From NCBI GenBank assembly GCA_016713535.1, contig JADJOY010000042.1, positions 14,332 to 78,331 on the forward strand: a stretch of DNA of 64,000 bases. Direction: 5' to 3'. A program made the position numbers and the translations under genes. Shown piece after piece: positions 63,855-64,000 of the stretch. The notes under the pieces are model-generated. The model was given only the letters and a program-made list of their open reading frames with translations, was not told where the DNA came from and did not search any database. Source of the DNA: Deltaproteobacteria bacterium (GTDB taxonomy: Bacteria > JADJOY01). Position 1 is the first letter of the stretch; every line of letters begins with the position of its first letter.

Positions 63855-64000
63855 CCAGCCAACCTCCTGCCGCGTGACTCGGAGCGGCAGGCAAAGGAAA
63901 GCAAGACCTGGACCGCCGTCCCGCATCCGCATGTGGTTGAAAGAGTTGGAATATTTGATTCCAGCTCGCCGGGTCGCCATTCTGCGTCAGCCGATTGTCG
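63855..64000. other. right end, no gene seen
   Basis: The last 146 bases hold no convincing gene. A relatively AT-rich stretch at about 63935-63962 could contain the promoter of the GspE-N gene, but no clear boxes are visible. Confidence 0.4.

Noticed and set aside
1-64000. tRNA, rRNA, CRISPR arrays, insertion sequences, integrases, riboswitches and Rho-independent terminators
   Set aside because: None met a reasonable standard on reading both strands. No hairpin followed by a convincing T-run was seen, and no transposase or phage motifs.

Overview
The window looks like a chromosomal segment of a high-GC (about two thirds G+C), Gram-negative bacterium. Outer-membrane and periplasmic functions are present: a BamA/TamA-like barrel protein, an LpxL/HtrB-type acyltransferase, DegP and GspE/ExeA-type proteins. 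LL-diaminopimelate aminotransferase, an F420-type luciferase-like oxidoreductase, a wax-ester-synthase-like acyltransferase and many GT-C membrane proteins fit a deltaproteobacterial-grade lineage (Myxococcota, Desulfobacterota or Binatota). That placement is inference, not a phylogenetic result. I saw no rRNA, tRNA, insertion sequence, prophage or CRISPR array.

Layout. 1-8 kb: a RapA-like helicase cut by the window edge, a membrane glycosyltransferase, an IclR regulator translationally coupled to a class IV aminotransferase (ilvE), and a CocE-type hydrolase. 8-16 kb: a stand-alone E2-type acyltransferase, dapL, a lactonase-like MBL hydrolase, a very long diacylglycerol-kinase-like protein divergent from a DUF99 protein, a small Fis-type DNA-binding protein and a methyltransferase. 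15.6-26 kb: a GT-C protein, a lipase-like exported protein divergent from a PEP-synthase-like protein without its phosphohistidine, a broken SRPBCC gene, dnaJ, degP and rpoZ. 26-34.5 kb: a PHP-domain lipoprotein, two B12-binding radical SAM proteins, a methyltransferase overlapping a membrane-anchored beta-propeller, and map. 34.8-40 kb: apaG, a tightly overlapping run of three different acyltransferases, a zinc-ribbon protein and moaC. 40-49 kb: a YfhO-like protein, an LLM oxidoreductase, SirB1, transaldolase, two small membrane proteins, an ExeA-like ATPase and a DUF4845-like protein. 49-56 kb: GT2, two GT39-like proteins, FabF and a GH99-like protein. 56-64 kb: purM-purN, rpmB, ridA, a BamA-like protein, a UDPGP-type uridylyltransferase and a GspE-like protein without its ATPase core.

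Themes. Housekeeping genes are mixed with a heavy investment in envelope lipids and glycans: five GT-C or YfhO membrane proteins, GT2, a GH99-like enzyme, the UDPGP enzyme, three acyltransferases, FabF and the lipid-kinase-like protein. The two least explained units are the three-acyltransferase operon (35.2-38.8 kb) and the radical SAM / methyltransferase / propeller operon (29.6-33.5 kb).

Sequence quality. About fifteen genes carry single-base frameshifts, many in or beside runs of G or C. They hit essential genes such as rpmB, ilvE and moaC. The likely cause is residual indel error in a long-read assembly rather than gene decay. Several very long reading frames are artefacts of these shifts and of the high GC content, and are not listed.
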